DNA from: Candidatus Methanomethylophilaceae archaeon
Lineage (GTDB): Archaea; Thermoplasmatota; Thermoplasmata; Methanomassiliicoccales; Methanomethylophilaceae
Length of the DNA: 17,812 nucleotides
Assembly: GCA_011620825.1 (NCBI GenBank)
Contig: WOYN01000131.1
Coordinates: 1-17,812, forward strand
Reading direction: 5' to 3'
Below are positions 1 to 5,968 of this stretch, in pieces. Position 1 is the stretch's first letter; each line of letters opens with the position of its first letter. The notes beneath the pieces were generated by a model that was given only the letters and a program-made list of their open reading frames with translations, did no database searches and was not told the DNA's origin. The translations under genes were made by a program, and so were the position numbers.

Positions 1-67
1 CGCCGTATGAAATCTGCAACGCCCTTGAACCGATGATCCTTGCTTTCTCAAATCTAGTGTACTTCAT
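1..67 (-). CDS. rpoK: RNA polymerase subunit K (Rpb6 homologue), N-terminal fragment
   Basis: Read on the minus strand from ATG at 67, the first 22 codons give MKYTRFEKARIIGSRALQIS followed by YG, and the frame is open to the window edge. This matches the opening of archaeal RpoK, the small omega/Rpb6-like subunit that helps assemble and stabilise RNA polymerase; the family is only about 55-65 residues long, so roughly a third is visible. A GGTG stretch lies just upstream of the ATG as a possible ribosome-binding site. The gene diverges from the DUF2240 gene. The identification rests on recognising the TRFEKARIIG.RALQI motif; the rest of the gene lies outside the window. Confidence 0.85.
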   Translation of the reverse strand, partial: MKYTRFEKARIIGSRALQISYG

Positions 68-103
68 GTTCACCACACAGGATGTCCCTCTATCAGGGTG
101 ACC

Positions 104-111
104 GATATAAA
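104..111 (-). promoter_or_regulatory. TATA box of rpoK
   Basis: The minus strand reads AAAAGG-TTTATATC here, a good archaeal BRE plus TATA box. Its centre is about 40 nt upstream of the rpoK ATG, which would leave a leader of about 15 nt, enough for the GGTG site. This is unlike the closer spacing at most other promoters in the window. Confidence 0.6.
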
Positions 112-133
112 CCTTTTGCAAATTTCGTCCCCC

Positions 134-142
134 TTATTTTTA
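134..142 (+). promoter_or_regulatory. Probable TATA box of the DUF2240 gene
   Basis: The AT-rich run TTATTTTTAT is the only TATA-like element close to the gene on the plus strand. It predicts transcription starting near position 164, about 15 nt before the GTG start, on a leader that carries GAGGAG. Confidence 0.4.
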
Positions 143-144
143 TC

Positions 145-163
145 TGTTAGTTGAACACTAACA
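145..163. promoter_or_regulatory. 19-bp palindrome, candidate operator
   Basis: TGTTAGT and ACTAACA form a perfect 7-bp inverted repeat around the 5-nt spacer TGAAC. It sits immediately after the probable TATA box and ends at the predicted transcription start of the DUF2240 gene, a position where a dimeric repressor would block initiation. No trans-acting factor can be named from the sequence. Confidence 0.4.
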
Positions 164-178
164 ACGCGCGCGAGGAGT

Positions 179-700
179 GTGCAAGCATATTTTTACAGTG
201 AGCTGCATCGCCGTATGATGGCTGACGAGCTTACTGTCTGCGCCGCTGCGTTCTTCCGTAACAAGGGGAAGGACGTGGTCGCCGAAAAGGAATTCACCAT
301 GGGTATTTCCCTTGATCTCAGATGGATGTCCGTCAAAGAATCCCAGGCATTGATGGACACCATGGTTTCCTCGGGCGTGCTGGAGCTCAAGGACGGTTAT
401 CTCCGCCCCAAGTTCGACGGGGCCGAGCTCGAGATCCCCATGGCTTACAGGCCGTCCGCGGAACTCATAGCGTCCGTCACATCCAAAAAGAAAAAGACCG
501 AGAACGGGCTCTTCCCCGAAATGATCTCCATAGCTGAGAAGAGCGGCATGAGGCGCGCCGGATATATTGCCGCATGCAACGCTCTGCAGAAGAAACTGGA
601 CGTCGATATAGAGGTCGCCGGCGTCATAGTCCTCAGAGACATAGGCGCCGACGTCTCCTCTCTTTACAAGAAGGTCTACGACGCCGTCCTGAAGAAATGA
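179..700 (+). CDS. DUF2240 family protein
   Basis: A 173-residue protein resembling the archaeal DUF2240 family, whose function is unknown. The recognisable core runs from about residue 14 (MADELTVCAAAFFRNKGKD) through SLDLRWMS to ELEIPMAYRPS near residue 90, then a lysine-rich patch and an alpha-helical C-terminal part ending in KK. The start is uncertain. GTG at 179 is preceded by GAGGAG with only one base between, which is too close for a good Shine-Dalgarno site. ATG codons at 215 and 218 would begin nearer to the conserved region. No membrane segment or catalytic motif is visible. It diverges from rpoK and ends 3 nt before the opposing mbf1 stop codon. Confidence 0.75.
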   Translation: MQAYFYSELHRRMMADELTVCAAAFFRNKGKDVVAEKEFTMGISLDLRWMSVKESQALMDTMVSSGVLELKDGYLRPKFDGAELEIPMAYRPSAELIASVTSKKKKTENGLFPEMISIAEKSGMRRAGYIAACNALQKKLDVDIEVAGVIVLRDIGADVSSLYKKVYDAVLKK

Positions 701-713
701 CCTTCATTTCTTC
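691..713. terminator. Inverted repeat between convergent stop codons, possible bidirectional terminator
   Basis: GAAGAAATGA and TCATTTCTTC are perfect 10-bp inverted arms around the 3-nt loop CCT. Each arm holds the last codons and TGA stop of one gene (DUF2240 on plus, mbf1 on minus), because both proteins end with AAG AAA TGA. A pyrimidine-rich tract with several T residues follows on the plus strand, which would suit archaeal T-tract termination. Confidence 0.4.
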
Positions 714-1222
714 TTTATGAAATCGCCGAGGGTCATCTTTCCGGATGAATTGCCGCCGGTGGACTGGCCTGCGCCCGACAGGACGGTCTCCAGGAGCTTG
801 ACGTCCAGAGCCTTCTCTATCTTCTTGACCAGCTTGTCATCGGGAACGAGCCTGTTCGCCTCGACCTTGGCAATGGTCCCCTTCTTTTCGCTGATGAATT
901 TAGAAAACGCGTCCAGGTCCATTCCTTTAGCCTCTCTGGCCTCGCGTACGACCTTGCCGTAGTTCTCGACGACCTCGACCGTCTTTGCCTGGGCGTAGAC
1001 GTCCTTGGTGCCCATTCTTTTCTCGCGCCTCTCGAGCCTCTGCTCGATTACCGTCCTGCTCCCCCCGGTGGACCCGGTGGACCGGCCGGAAGACTGGGAA
1101 GACATTGACGCTTTATAATCATCTCCGAATCTGGCACATTCGGGACAAACCTCTAGTTTCGCGCCGTCGATCATCACTGATTTAGTGAACGGCACGCTCT
1201 TACCGCACATCTCGCAGGGCAT
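704..1222 (-). CDS. mbf1: Archaeal multiprotein bridging factor aMBF1
   Basis: A 172-residue homologue of archaeal MBF1, a transcription-associated helix-turn-helix protein that in eukaryotes bridges activators and TBP. The N-terminal zinc ribbon uses Cys3, Cys6, Cys26 and Cys29 (MPCEMCGKS and VCPECARF). A Ser/Thr/Gly-rich flexible linker spans about 36-57, and a Cro/XRE-type helix-turn-helix occupies about 85-145 (VVREAREAKGMDLDAFSKFI, then a recognition helix). The C terminus GKMTLGDFIKKK is a typical tail of the family. ATG at 1222 lies about 27 nt after a TATA-like element with no good Shine-Dalgarno site, so a leaderless message is likely. It diverges from PAN and converges on the DUF2240 gene. 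Confidence 0.92.
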   Translation of the reverse strand: MPCEMCGKSVPFTKSVMIDGAKLEVCPECARFGDDYKASMSSQSSGRSTGSTGGSRTVIEQRLERREKRMGTKDVYAQAKTVEVVENYGKVVREAREAKGMDLDAFSKFISEKKGTIAKVEANRLVPDDKLVKKIEKALDVKLLETVLSGAGQSTGGNSSGKMTLGDFIKKK

Positions 1223-1244
1223 CGAACCTCAATTGTGCGCTCTG

Positions 1245-1252
1245 ATAATTAA
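1245..1252 (-). promoter_or_regulatory. TATA-like box of mbf1
   Basis: The minus strand reads TTAATTAT within a longer AT-rich run. Its centre is about 26-27 nt upstream of the mbf1 ATG, the spacing expected for a leaderless transcript. Confidence 0.45.
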
Positions 1253-1276
1253 TAACTACGGTCGGAAAACCGTCAC

Positions 1277-1286
1277 AACGCGCGTT
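1277..1286. promoter_or_regulatory. Perfect 10-bp palindrome AACGCGCGTT in the mbf1/PAN divergent region
   Basis: AACGCGCGTT equals its own reverse complement and lies between the TATA-like boxes of the divergent mbf1 and PAN genes. The core AACGCGCG also occurs upstream of DUF2240 (163-170) and of purS (8551-8558), so it may be a shared regulatory element. Confidence 0.35.
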
Positions 1287-1296
1287 AATGACGAAA

Positions 1297-1305
1297 AGTA
1301 ATAAA
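1297..1305 (+). promoter_or_regulatory. TATA-like box of PAN
   Basis: AGTAATAAA preceded by the purine-rich CGAAA, a possible BRE. It predicts transcription starting near 1327, after the upstream ATG at 1307 but before the ATG at 1334. Confidence 0.4.
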
Positions 1306-1333
1306 GATGGGAACGTATAGCCTTCGGGATAAC

Positions 1334-2542
1334 ATGGCGGATCAGGGCGAAGGAGAGACTGCGGAACTCAAGGCGAAGATCGTATCGCTGGAAGAAAGGA
1401 ACGTACGTCTGATGGAGGATCTTCAAAATGCCGAGAACGAAAAGCGCTTCTCGGAGAGCGAGCTGTTCAGATTGCAGAAGGATCTTGCCCGCGTCAGGAC
1501 CGAATTGGAGAGGCTCAGGAGCCCCCCGCTCATCATAGGCTCCCTCAGAGACGTCCTTCCTGATAACCGTGTCGTGGTCAAGAGCTCCACGGGGCCTGAT
1601 TTCATCGTTTCCGTTTCGGAGTACGTTCCGAAGGAAGACCTGGTCCCTGGAGCCAGGGTTTCGCTGAACAAGCAGACGCTGGCACTCATGAACATCCTGC
1701 CGTCCTCGCTCGACCCCATAGTCACCGGGGCGGAGATCATAGAGAAGCCCGATACCACTTACGACGACATAGGCGGGCTCAAGCAACAGATGCTGGAGCT
1801 CCGCGAGGCTGTCGAGGACCCTCTGCTCAGGCCAGAGCTTTACACAAAGGTGGGAATAGAGCCTCCGAAGGGGGTTCTGCTCGTAGGTCCGCCAGGGACC
1901 GGAAAGACGCTCATGGCCAAAGCCGTCGCCAACGCCACCAACGCGACGTTCGTCAGGCTTGTAGGGTCCGAACTGGTCCAGAAATACATAGGCGAAGGAG
2001 CGAGATTGGTCCGCGAGCTGTTCGAGCTTGCAAGGGATAAAGCTCCGAGCATAATATTCATCGACGAGCTCGATTCCGTCGGAGCGAAGAGGCTGGACGC
2101 CGCCACGTCCGGCGACCGCGAGGTCCAGAGGACGCTCATGCAGCTGCTGGCCGAACTCGACGGTTTCAAGCCCACGGGCGACGTCAAGATCATCGGGGCC
2201 ACGAACAGACCCGACATCCTGGACGATGCTCTGCTCAGGCCCGGAAGGTTCGACCGCATCATAGACGTCGGAATGCCGGATGCAGACGGGAGGCTCCAGA
2301 TCTTCAAAATACACACGTCTCACATGAACATCGGCAAGGACGTCAACCTCAAGATGCTCGCAGAGCTCACGGATACCGCCTCGGGGGCGGAGATCAAGAG
2401 CATATGCACGGAAGCAGGAATGCTGGCCATCAGGGACGGTCGCGACACCGTCACCATGAGCGACTTCACGAGGGGCAAGGAGAAGGTAATGGAGGCCGGA
2501 CGCAACAAGATCAAGGCTGCGCCGGCCTATATGTTCGGCTGA
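1334..2542 (+). CDS. pan: Proteasome-activating nucleotidase PAN (AAA+ ATPase)
   Basis: PAN forms a hexameric ring that unfolds proteins and feeds them into the archaeal 20S proteasome. Numbered from ATG 1334 (402 residues): an N-terminal coiled coil at about 8-65, an OB-fold region to about 140, then the AAA+ module with Walker A GPPGTGKT at 185-192, pore loop KYIGEGAR, Walker B IIFIDELD at 240-247, sensor-1 IGATNRPD and arginine fingers in [10 protein letters not shown] longer reading from ATG 1307 adds nine residues, but the TATA-like box at 1297-1305 would then be only 6 nt away, so I prefer 1334. The protein ends M-F-G, a variant of the HbYX motif used to dock onto the 20S alpha ring. 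One nucleotide separates it from the opposing GPN gene. Confidence 0.95.
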   Translation: MADQGEGETAELKAKIVSLEERNVRLMEDLQNAENEKRFSESELFRLQKDLARVRTELERLRSPPLIIGSLRDVLPDNRVVVKSSTGPDFIVSVSEYVPKEDLVPGARVSLNKQTLALMNILPSSLDPIVTGAEIIEKPDTTYDDIGGLKQQMLELREAVEDPLLRPELYTKVGIEPPKGVLLVGPPGTGKTLMAKAVANATNATFVRLVGSELVQKYIGEGARLVRELFELARDKAPSIIFIDELDSVGAKRLDAATSGDREVQRTLMQLLAELDGFKPTGDVKIIGATNRPDILDDALLRPGRFDRIIDVGMPDADGRLQIFKIHTSHMNIGKDVNLKMLAELTDTASGAEIKSICTEAGMLAIRDGRDTVTMSDFTRGKEKVMEAGRNKIKAAPAYMFG

Positions 2543-2543
2543 A

Positions 2544-3320
2544 TCAGTCGTCTATCTCGCCGGGCTCTGCGTCCGCACCACCATAGAAAGATAGCTGCGA
2601 TGCCGCATATATCTCGGCCATGCCGATGGACTCCTTGGCGGAGACTCCCCTCACTTCGCCGAACACGCCCATGGAGTCCATCGCCTTGAAAAGCTCGACA
2701 CCGACAACGGTCTGTGGCTCGGAATCATGCTCCATCATGTCGTAGTAGAGCGAGTCCGGATCCGTGAACCATCCCAGCATCCTGTCCCTTTCTTCCTCGC
2801 TGAGGATGTCTGACTTGGAAAGCAGGCCGAATGTAGGGAGCTGAAGCCTGAACTGCACCAGTGCCGACAGTGTCATTGATGTCACGAACCCGTTGGGGTC
2901 CCTGCATAGAGCGGGATCCGAAAGATAGACCAGCATGGAGCTCTCTTTCCCGAACGCTTCCACGGTCACCTTCGAGGACTCCCTGAACGCGAACAGTTCA
3001 AGCTGTCCCGGGGTGTCGATGAGCAGATAGTCGGACCTCATCGTGTTGATTATGTCTGTCATTTTGGATATGTTCATGGCCATGAGGTCGGCGGCGACGA
3101 TCTGTGCCCCATTGGGCCCCAGTCCATACTCCTCCATGACTTCGGCCGTGTTGACCCATTCGCGGATGTCCACGTCCGGTTCGTATGGCAAGGTATCGGT
3201 TCCGGGGTCCAGGTTCAAAATCAAAGCATCGAACCCCTGTTCGTCCAGCCAGTTCTTGTAAGCAGCGACGAGTGTGCTCTTCCCGCAACCTGCGGTGCCG
3301 ACGAAAAAGATATTCTTCAC
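2544..3320 (-). CDS. GPN-loop GTPase
   Basis: A 258-residue P-loop GTPase of the GPN/XAB1 family. The P-loop GTAGCGKST spans residues 8-16, the diagnostic Gly-Pro-Asn insertion is at 68-70 (YGLGPNGAQ), the switch II region reads LLIDTPGQLELFAF, and the base-specificity motif is LLSKSD. Archaeal members are dimeric; eukaryotic relatives GPN1-3 help assemble and import RNA polymerase II, so a role in assembling a complex is a fair guess but unproven here. The start is GTG at 3320; a CTTAAATC box centred 26-27 nt upstream and the lack of a Shine-Dalgarno site suggest a leaderless message. It converges on PAN. Confidence 0.9.
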   Translation of the reverse strand: MKNIFFVGTAGCGKSTLVAAYKNWLDEQGFDALILNLDPGTDTLPYEPDVDIREWVNTAEVMEEYGLGPNGAQIVAADLMAMNISKMTDIINTMRSDYLLIDTPGQLELFAFRESSKVTVEAFGKESSMLVYLSDPALCRDPNGFVTSMTLSALVQFRLQLPTFGLLSKSDILSEEERDRMLGWFTDPDSLYYDMMEHDSEPQTVVGVELFKAMDSMGVFGEVRGVSAKESIGMAEIYAASQLSFYGGADAEPGEIDD

Positions 3321-3342
3321 GTCTACGGAGAGACTGTATATC

Positions 3343-3350
3343 GATTTAAG
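3343..3350 (-). promoter_or_regulatory. TATA-like box of the GPN GTPase gene
   Basis: The minus strand reads CTTAAATC, centred about 26-27 nt before the GTG start. A second AT-rich match, CGATATAC, lies slightly nearer and would be too close to the start. Confidence 0.4.
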
Positions 3351-3374
3351 GTTGATTAGCCCGGGAAAGAGCTG

Positions 3375-3397
3375 TAACGAGCATTACCGTTATTAAC
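3375..3397 (+). promoter_or_regulatory. TATA-like box of the membrane-protein pair, overlapped by a short inverted repeat
   Basis: GTTATTAAC at 3389-3397 is centred 25 nt before the ATG at 3418, matching the leaderless spacing seen elsewhere. TAACG (3375-3379) and CGTTA (3388-3392) form a 5-bp inverted repeat that runs into the TATA box; this could be an operator or chance. Confidence 0.4.
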
Positions 3398-3417
3398 CCC
3401 TGGACTAATTCCGTCGC

Positions 3418-3999
3418 ATGATATCGGAAAAAAAGGGTGGCGCGGCCTTCGCCATACTGGGCCTGATGGCTGCCTCTCTGTTCTTCGTATTGATGATACT
3501 AGCAATCGCCGACAGCTCCGGCTGGGTATTGGGCGAGGACCTCATAAGGACGCTCGCAGAATCCGATTCGGGCGTGTATCTCAACTCGGGCATCGCCCTG
3601 GGTGGGATACTACTCGCCTTCGGATCCATCGGGATGGTTTTCAATGGAGGCCGCCACGGCAAGACCGCGGAGGGCGTGCTCCTGATGATCTCCGGAATAC
3701 TATTTGTCTGGGTCGCATTCTTCGAGCCCGAAAACCTTGTGCACGACGCCGCAGCCATACTTGTCTTCATAACCTTCGTACTTGCAATGGTCACGTCCAT
3801 ATACGATGACTTCATGGATAACCGCAGCATGATGTTCGGTGCGTTTACCGTGTTCCTGATGATCGTCTCGATCGGAGCATACTTCGCATACGATGTCGCG
3901 ATGTACCAGATGGTCTGGATCATCGCAGCCGTGGTCTGGATCATCGCCAGGAACGCTAAGGGCCTGATGAATGAACCAACGATAAATAAGAGGAAGTAA
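3418..3999 (+). CDS. Six-helix membrane protein, DUF998-like
   Basis: A 193-residue hydrophobic protein with six predicted transmembrane segments at about 9-30, 55-76, 84-103, 109-129, 138-157 and 162-178, and a short basic tail ending NKRK. The pattern of a glycine-rich second helix, a loop with GGRHGKTAEG, and FFEPENLVHDAAAILVFI before the fourth helix recalls the DUF998 family of small integral membrane proteins, whose function is unknown. That assignment is tentative. No signal for transport or catalysis is visible beyond His80 and His109. It is first in a two-gene unit, 22 nt ahead of another membrane protein. The ATG lies 25 nt after the TATA box. Confidence 0.7.
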   Translation: MISEKKGGAAFAILGLMAASLFFVLMILAIADSSGWVLGEDLIRTLAESDSGVYLNSGIALGGILLAFGSIGMVFNGGRHGKTAEGVLLMISGILFVWVAFFEPENLVHDAAAILVFITFVLAMVTSIYDDFMDNRSMMFGAFTVFLMIVSIGAYFAYDVAMYQMVWIIAAVVWIIARNAKGLMNEPTINKRK

Positions 4000-4021
4000 A
4001 TCACTGACAGAGGTAAATGAA

Positions 4022-4393
4022 ATGACAGTAAGACCTATGATCGTAAAGGCCGGCTTCGGATTCGGCATAATAGGCGGTTTGATTGCGGTTATCGCTGCGA
4101 TAATGGCCTTCGCCCCCGAATCGATGACAGCGGCCAACATGGGACTGGGCTTCCTTGTTGCAGTGATTTTCTTCGCTCTCGGAGGAATGTTCATGACCAA
4201 CGGTCCTGGAAGCTGGGGCATAGTCGTTTTCATGGCGGCTCTCGCAACCGGTACCGCAGTCGCGGTCACGATGTACGGGTCCATCGACGTCTGGTTCGGA
4301 ATTATTCTCGCGGTCATCGGCATAATCGAGATTGTAATCGCGGCCAACTCCCAGACGGGTCGCTGGATCAGGACGGACAGACTTACAAACTGA
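4022..4393 (+). CDS. Four-helix small membrane protein, unknown function
   Basis: A 123-residue protein I do not recognise. Four hydrophobic segments at about 9-30, 38-59, 64-84 and 89-108 alternate with very short loops; a polar, positively charged tail (RWIRTDRLTN) follows. Glycine and alanine are abundant in the helices (GFGFGIIGGL; ALGGMF), suggesting tight helix packing. A good Shine-Dalgarno site, GAGGT, lies 7 nt before the ATG, so it is probably translated from a message shared with the upstream six-helix protein. A GC-rich hairpin follows the stop codon. The pair may act as one complex, which is inference from arrangement only. Confidence 0.65.
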   Translation: MTVRPMIVKAGFGFGIIGGLIAVIAAIMAFAPESMTAANMGLGFLVAVIFFALGGMFMTNGPGSWGIVVFMAALATGTAVAVTMYGSIDVWFGIILAVIGIIEIVIAANSQTGRWIRTDRLTN

Positions 4394-4400
4394 ACAATCA

Positions 4401-4431
4401 GACCGTCCGGAAGTCCCGGGCGGTCCGTTTT
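4401..4431 (+). terminator. GC-rich hairpin followed by T-run
   Basis: GACCGTCCGG (4401-4410) pairs with CCGGGCGGTC (4416-4425), ten pairs including one G-U, around the loop AAGTC. TTTT follows at 4428-4431 after two bases, then an AT-rich run. It lies 7 nt after the stop of the four-helix membrane protein and would end that unit before riboflavin kinase. Archaeal termination mainly needs the T tract, so the hairpin may instead affect mRNA stability. Confidence 0.5.
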
Positions 4432-4468
4432 ATATATACTAAATATAGCCCACCTACAAATAAAACGG
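4425..4468. promoter_or_regulatory. 9-bp inverted repeat upstream of the riboflavin kinase promoter
   Basis: CCGTTTTAT (4425-4433) and ATAAAACGG (4460-4468) are perfect inverted copies separated by 26 bp. The right copy abuts the probable TATA box of the riboflavin kinase gene, and the left copy begins at the last base of the hairpin stem. The spacing fits two half-sites about three helical turns apart, or an alternative RNA stem. Because the downstream protein belongs to the RbkR regulator type, autoregulation through this site is possible. Confidence 0.35.
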
Positions 4469-4471
4469 TAG

Positions 4472-4479
4472 TATTATAA
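4472..4479 (+). promoter_or_regulatory. TATA-like box of riboflavin kinase
   Basis: TATTATAA, centred 26 nt before the GTG start at 4502, with purine-rich AAAACGG upstream. It fits a leaderless transcript. AGT and ACT flank the box symmetrically. Confidence 0.45.
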
Positions 4480-4501
4480 CTGGTTTTTTCCATCGACGTA
4501 T

Positions 4502-5158
4502 GTGGACGATAAATACACATCCGCTCTGAAGAGAATCGCTTTGCTGGGCGGAATGGATGATTATATCGCTGTATCCTCCAGAGAACTTGGGGATACGCTT
4601 GAAATGAGCCAGCAGTCCGCCTCGAAACGGATATTGGAGCTCCTCGACGAGAAACTGATAGTACGCGACCTGGGAGCCAGAAGACAGCGCATAAAACTGA
4701 CCCAGAAAGGAGTCGACGAGCTAAAGAAAGAATACAACGAATACCGCAGGATATTCGAGCTCACCGACCACGTTACCCTCAGAGGCCATGTGGCCTCCGG
4801 AATGGGGGAGGGGGGATACTACATATCTCAGCCTGAATACATCGAGCAGTTCCAGAACAAGCTCGGTTTCAGACCGTTCGAGGGAACGCTAAATATCGCC
4901 GTCAACAAAGAGGACGCGGGAAAGCTGGAGGTCCTCAGAGGCACCGCAGGGCAGCTGATCAGCGGCTTCGAAAGCGAGGGGCGGACCTTCGGGAACGTTG
5001 TCGCCTATAAGGCCAAGATCAAGAACATCGACTGCGCCATCGTGGTGCCCGAGAGGTCCCATTACGCCGACGTGATAGAAGTCGTGTGCCAGTACCACCT
5101 GAGACGTACCCTCAGCCTGAACGACCGGGACCCCATAGAGGTCAGGGTCAACATCTGA
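4502..5158 (+). CDS. ribK: CTP-dependent riboflavin kinase with N-terminal winged helix (RbkR type)
   Basis: A 218-residue two-domain protein. Residues about 8-80 form a MarR-like winged helix-turn-helix (LGDTLEMSQQSASKRILELL, then wing LGARRQRIKLTQKG). Residues about 90-218 are the archaeal riboflavin kinase fold, which uses CTP rather than ATP to make FMN: GMGEGGYY at 100-107, GTLN at 128-131 and a VVPERSHY segment at 182-188. The single-domain Methanocaldococcus enzyme lacks the DNA-binding part; fused forms, named RbkR, are known to regulate riboflavin genes as well. The start is GTG at 4502; no in-frame ATG lies between it and an upstream stop, and no Shine-Dalgarno site is present. It ends 3 nt before the opposing purQ stop. 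Confidence 0.92.
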   Translation: MDDKYTSALKRIALLGGMDDYIAVSSRELGDTLEMSQQSASKRILELLDEKLIVRDLGARRQRIKLTQKGVDELKKEYNEYRRIFELTDHVTLRGHVASGMGEGGYYISQPEYIEQFQNKLGFRPFEGTLNIAVNKEDAGKLEVLRGTAGQLISGFESEGRTFGNVVAYKAKIKNIDCAIVVPERSHYADVIEVVCQYHLRRTLSLNDRDPIEVRVNI

Positions 5159-5161
5159 GGT

Positions 5162-5968
5162 TCACTTGAGGTTCTCCATTACCGACCTGAAGATCATCAT
5201 GCCGTCCCCTTCCTCGGGACCGGGGTTCCTTGTCCAGTCGGGACGCGTGAAACGGGTCATGACACGCTCGGGATGAGGCATCATGCCCATGACGTTGCCT
5301 GCCGGGTTGCATATGCCTGCGATGTCCGACGGCGAGCCGTTTGGGTTCCACGGATATACGGCCTTACTTCCGTCCGGGTTGACGTAACGGAACACTATCT
5401 GACCGTTGTCCTCGAGCTTGCTTACAAAGTCCGGATCGTTGCTCATGAGCTTCCCTTCCGCGTGTGCGGAAGGGAACATCACGAGACCGCCCTTGGGGAT
5501 CTCGGATGCGAATATGCATTTTCCGCGGTCGTCGTTCCTCAGGACGGTGGGGCGGCATTCGAACCTGCCCGAATCGTTGGTGTACAGCGCGGCCGTAGGC
5601 ACTTCCGACATTGCCCCTTCCATGGCGGGCAAAAGACCCAGCTCCACCAATATCTGGAACCCGTTGCATACCCCCAATACGGGTTTTCCGGACTCCACGA
5701 ACCTTTTCAGCTGCGGGCCCATCAGGCTTCTGATCCTTGCGGCGAATATCGCTCCGGCCCTTACGTAGTCGCCTGCGGAGAAGCCTCCCGGGAGCGCGAG
5801 TATGTCGTAGTCCTCGAGACTGCGGGCGAGGCCTGAGGGGGCGTTCCTCTCCATCTGTTTGAGGTGTACCTTTTCCGGGACCGCGCCGACCGTGCTGAAG
5901 GCGTCGGCCATCTCGTCCTCGCAGTTTGTACCCTCTATCCTCAGCACGCATACCCTGACTTCCTTCAT
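5162..5968 (-). CDS. purQ: Phosphoribosylformylglycinamidine synthase subunit PurQ (glutaminase)
   Basis: A 268-residue class I glutamine amidotransferase. It hydrolyses glutamine and passes ammonia to PurL for conversion of FGAR to FGAM in purine synthesis. The catalytic triad is visible as Cys101 (LGVCNGFQIL), His232 and Glu234 (PHPERV). Length and the motif LPGGFSAGDYVRAGAI match PurQ of small-PurL systems. The ATG at 5968 overlaps the purL stop by four bases (ATGA), and a GGGGGG run 6 nt upstream, inside the last codons of purL, serves as the ribosome-binding site. The frame stays open upstream, but that stretch is out-of-frame purL sequence. It is the last gene of purS-purL-purQ. Confidence 0.96.
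   Translation of the reverse strand: MKEVRVCVLRIEGTNCEDEMADAFSTVGAVPEKVHLKQMERNAPSGLARSLEDYDILALPGGFSAGDYVRAGAIFAARIRSLMGPQLKRFVESGKPVLGVCNGFQILVELGLLPAMEGAMSEVPTAALYTNDSGRFECRPTVLRNDDRGKCIFASEIPKGGLVMFPSAHAEGKLMSNDPDFVSKLEDNGQIVFRYVNPDGSKAVYPWNPNGSPSDIAGICNPAGNVMGMMPHPERVMTRFTRPDWTRNPGPEEGDGMMIFRSVMENLK

Noticed and set aside
1256..1275. ACGGT/ACCGT 5-bp inverted repeat near mbf1
   Set aside because: Short arms and a weak position relative to both promoters; the neighbouring AACGCGCGTT palindrome is the stronger signal.
1256..2323. A 355-codon open frame on the minus strand opposite PAN
   Set aside because: It is the antisense shadow of the PAN coding sequence, matches no family, and is explained by the GC-biased codon pattern of the real gene.
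5156..5174. Direct repeat TGAGGTTC twice, 3 nt apart, at the ribK/purQ junction
   Set aside because: Explained by the ends of two coding sequences; only 8 bases and no further copies, so chance is likely.
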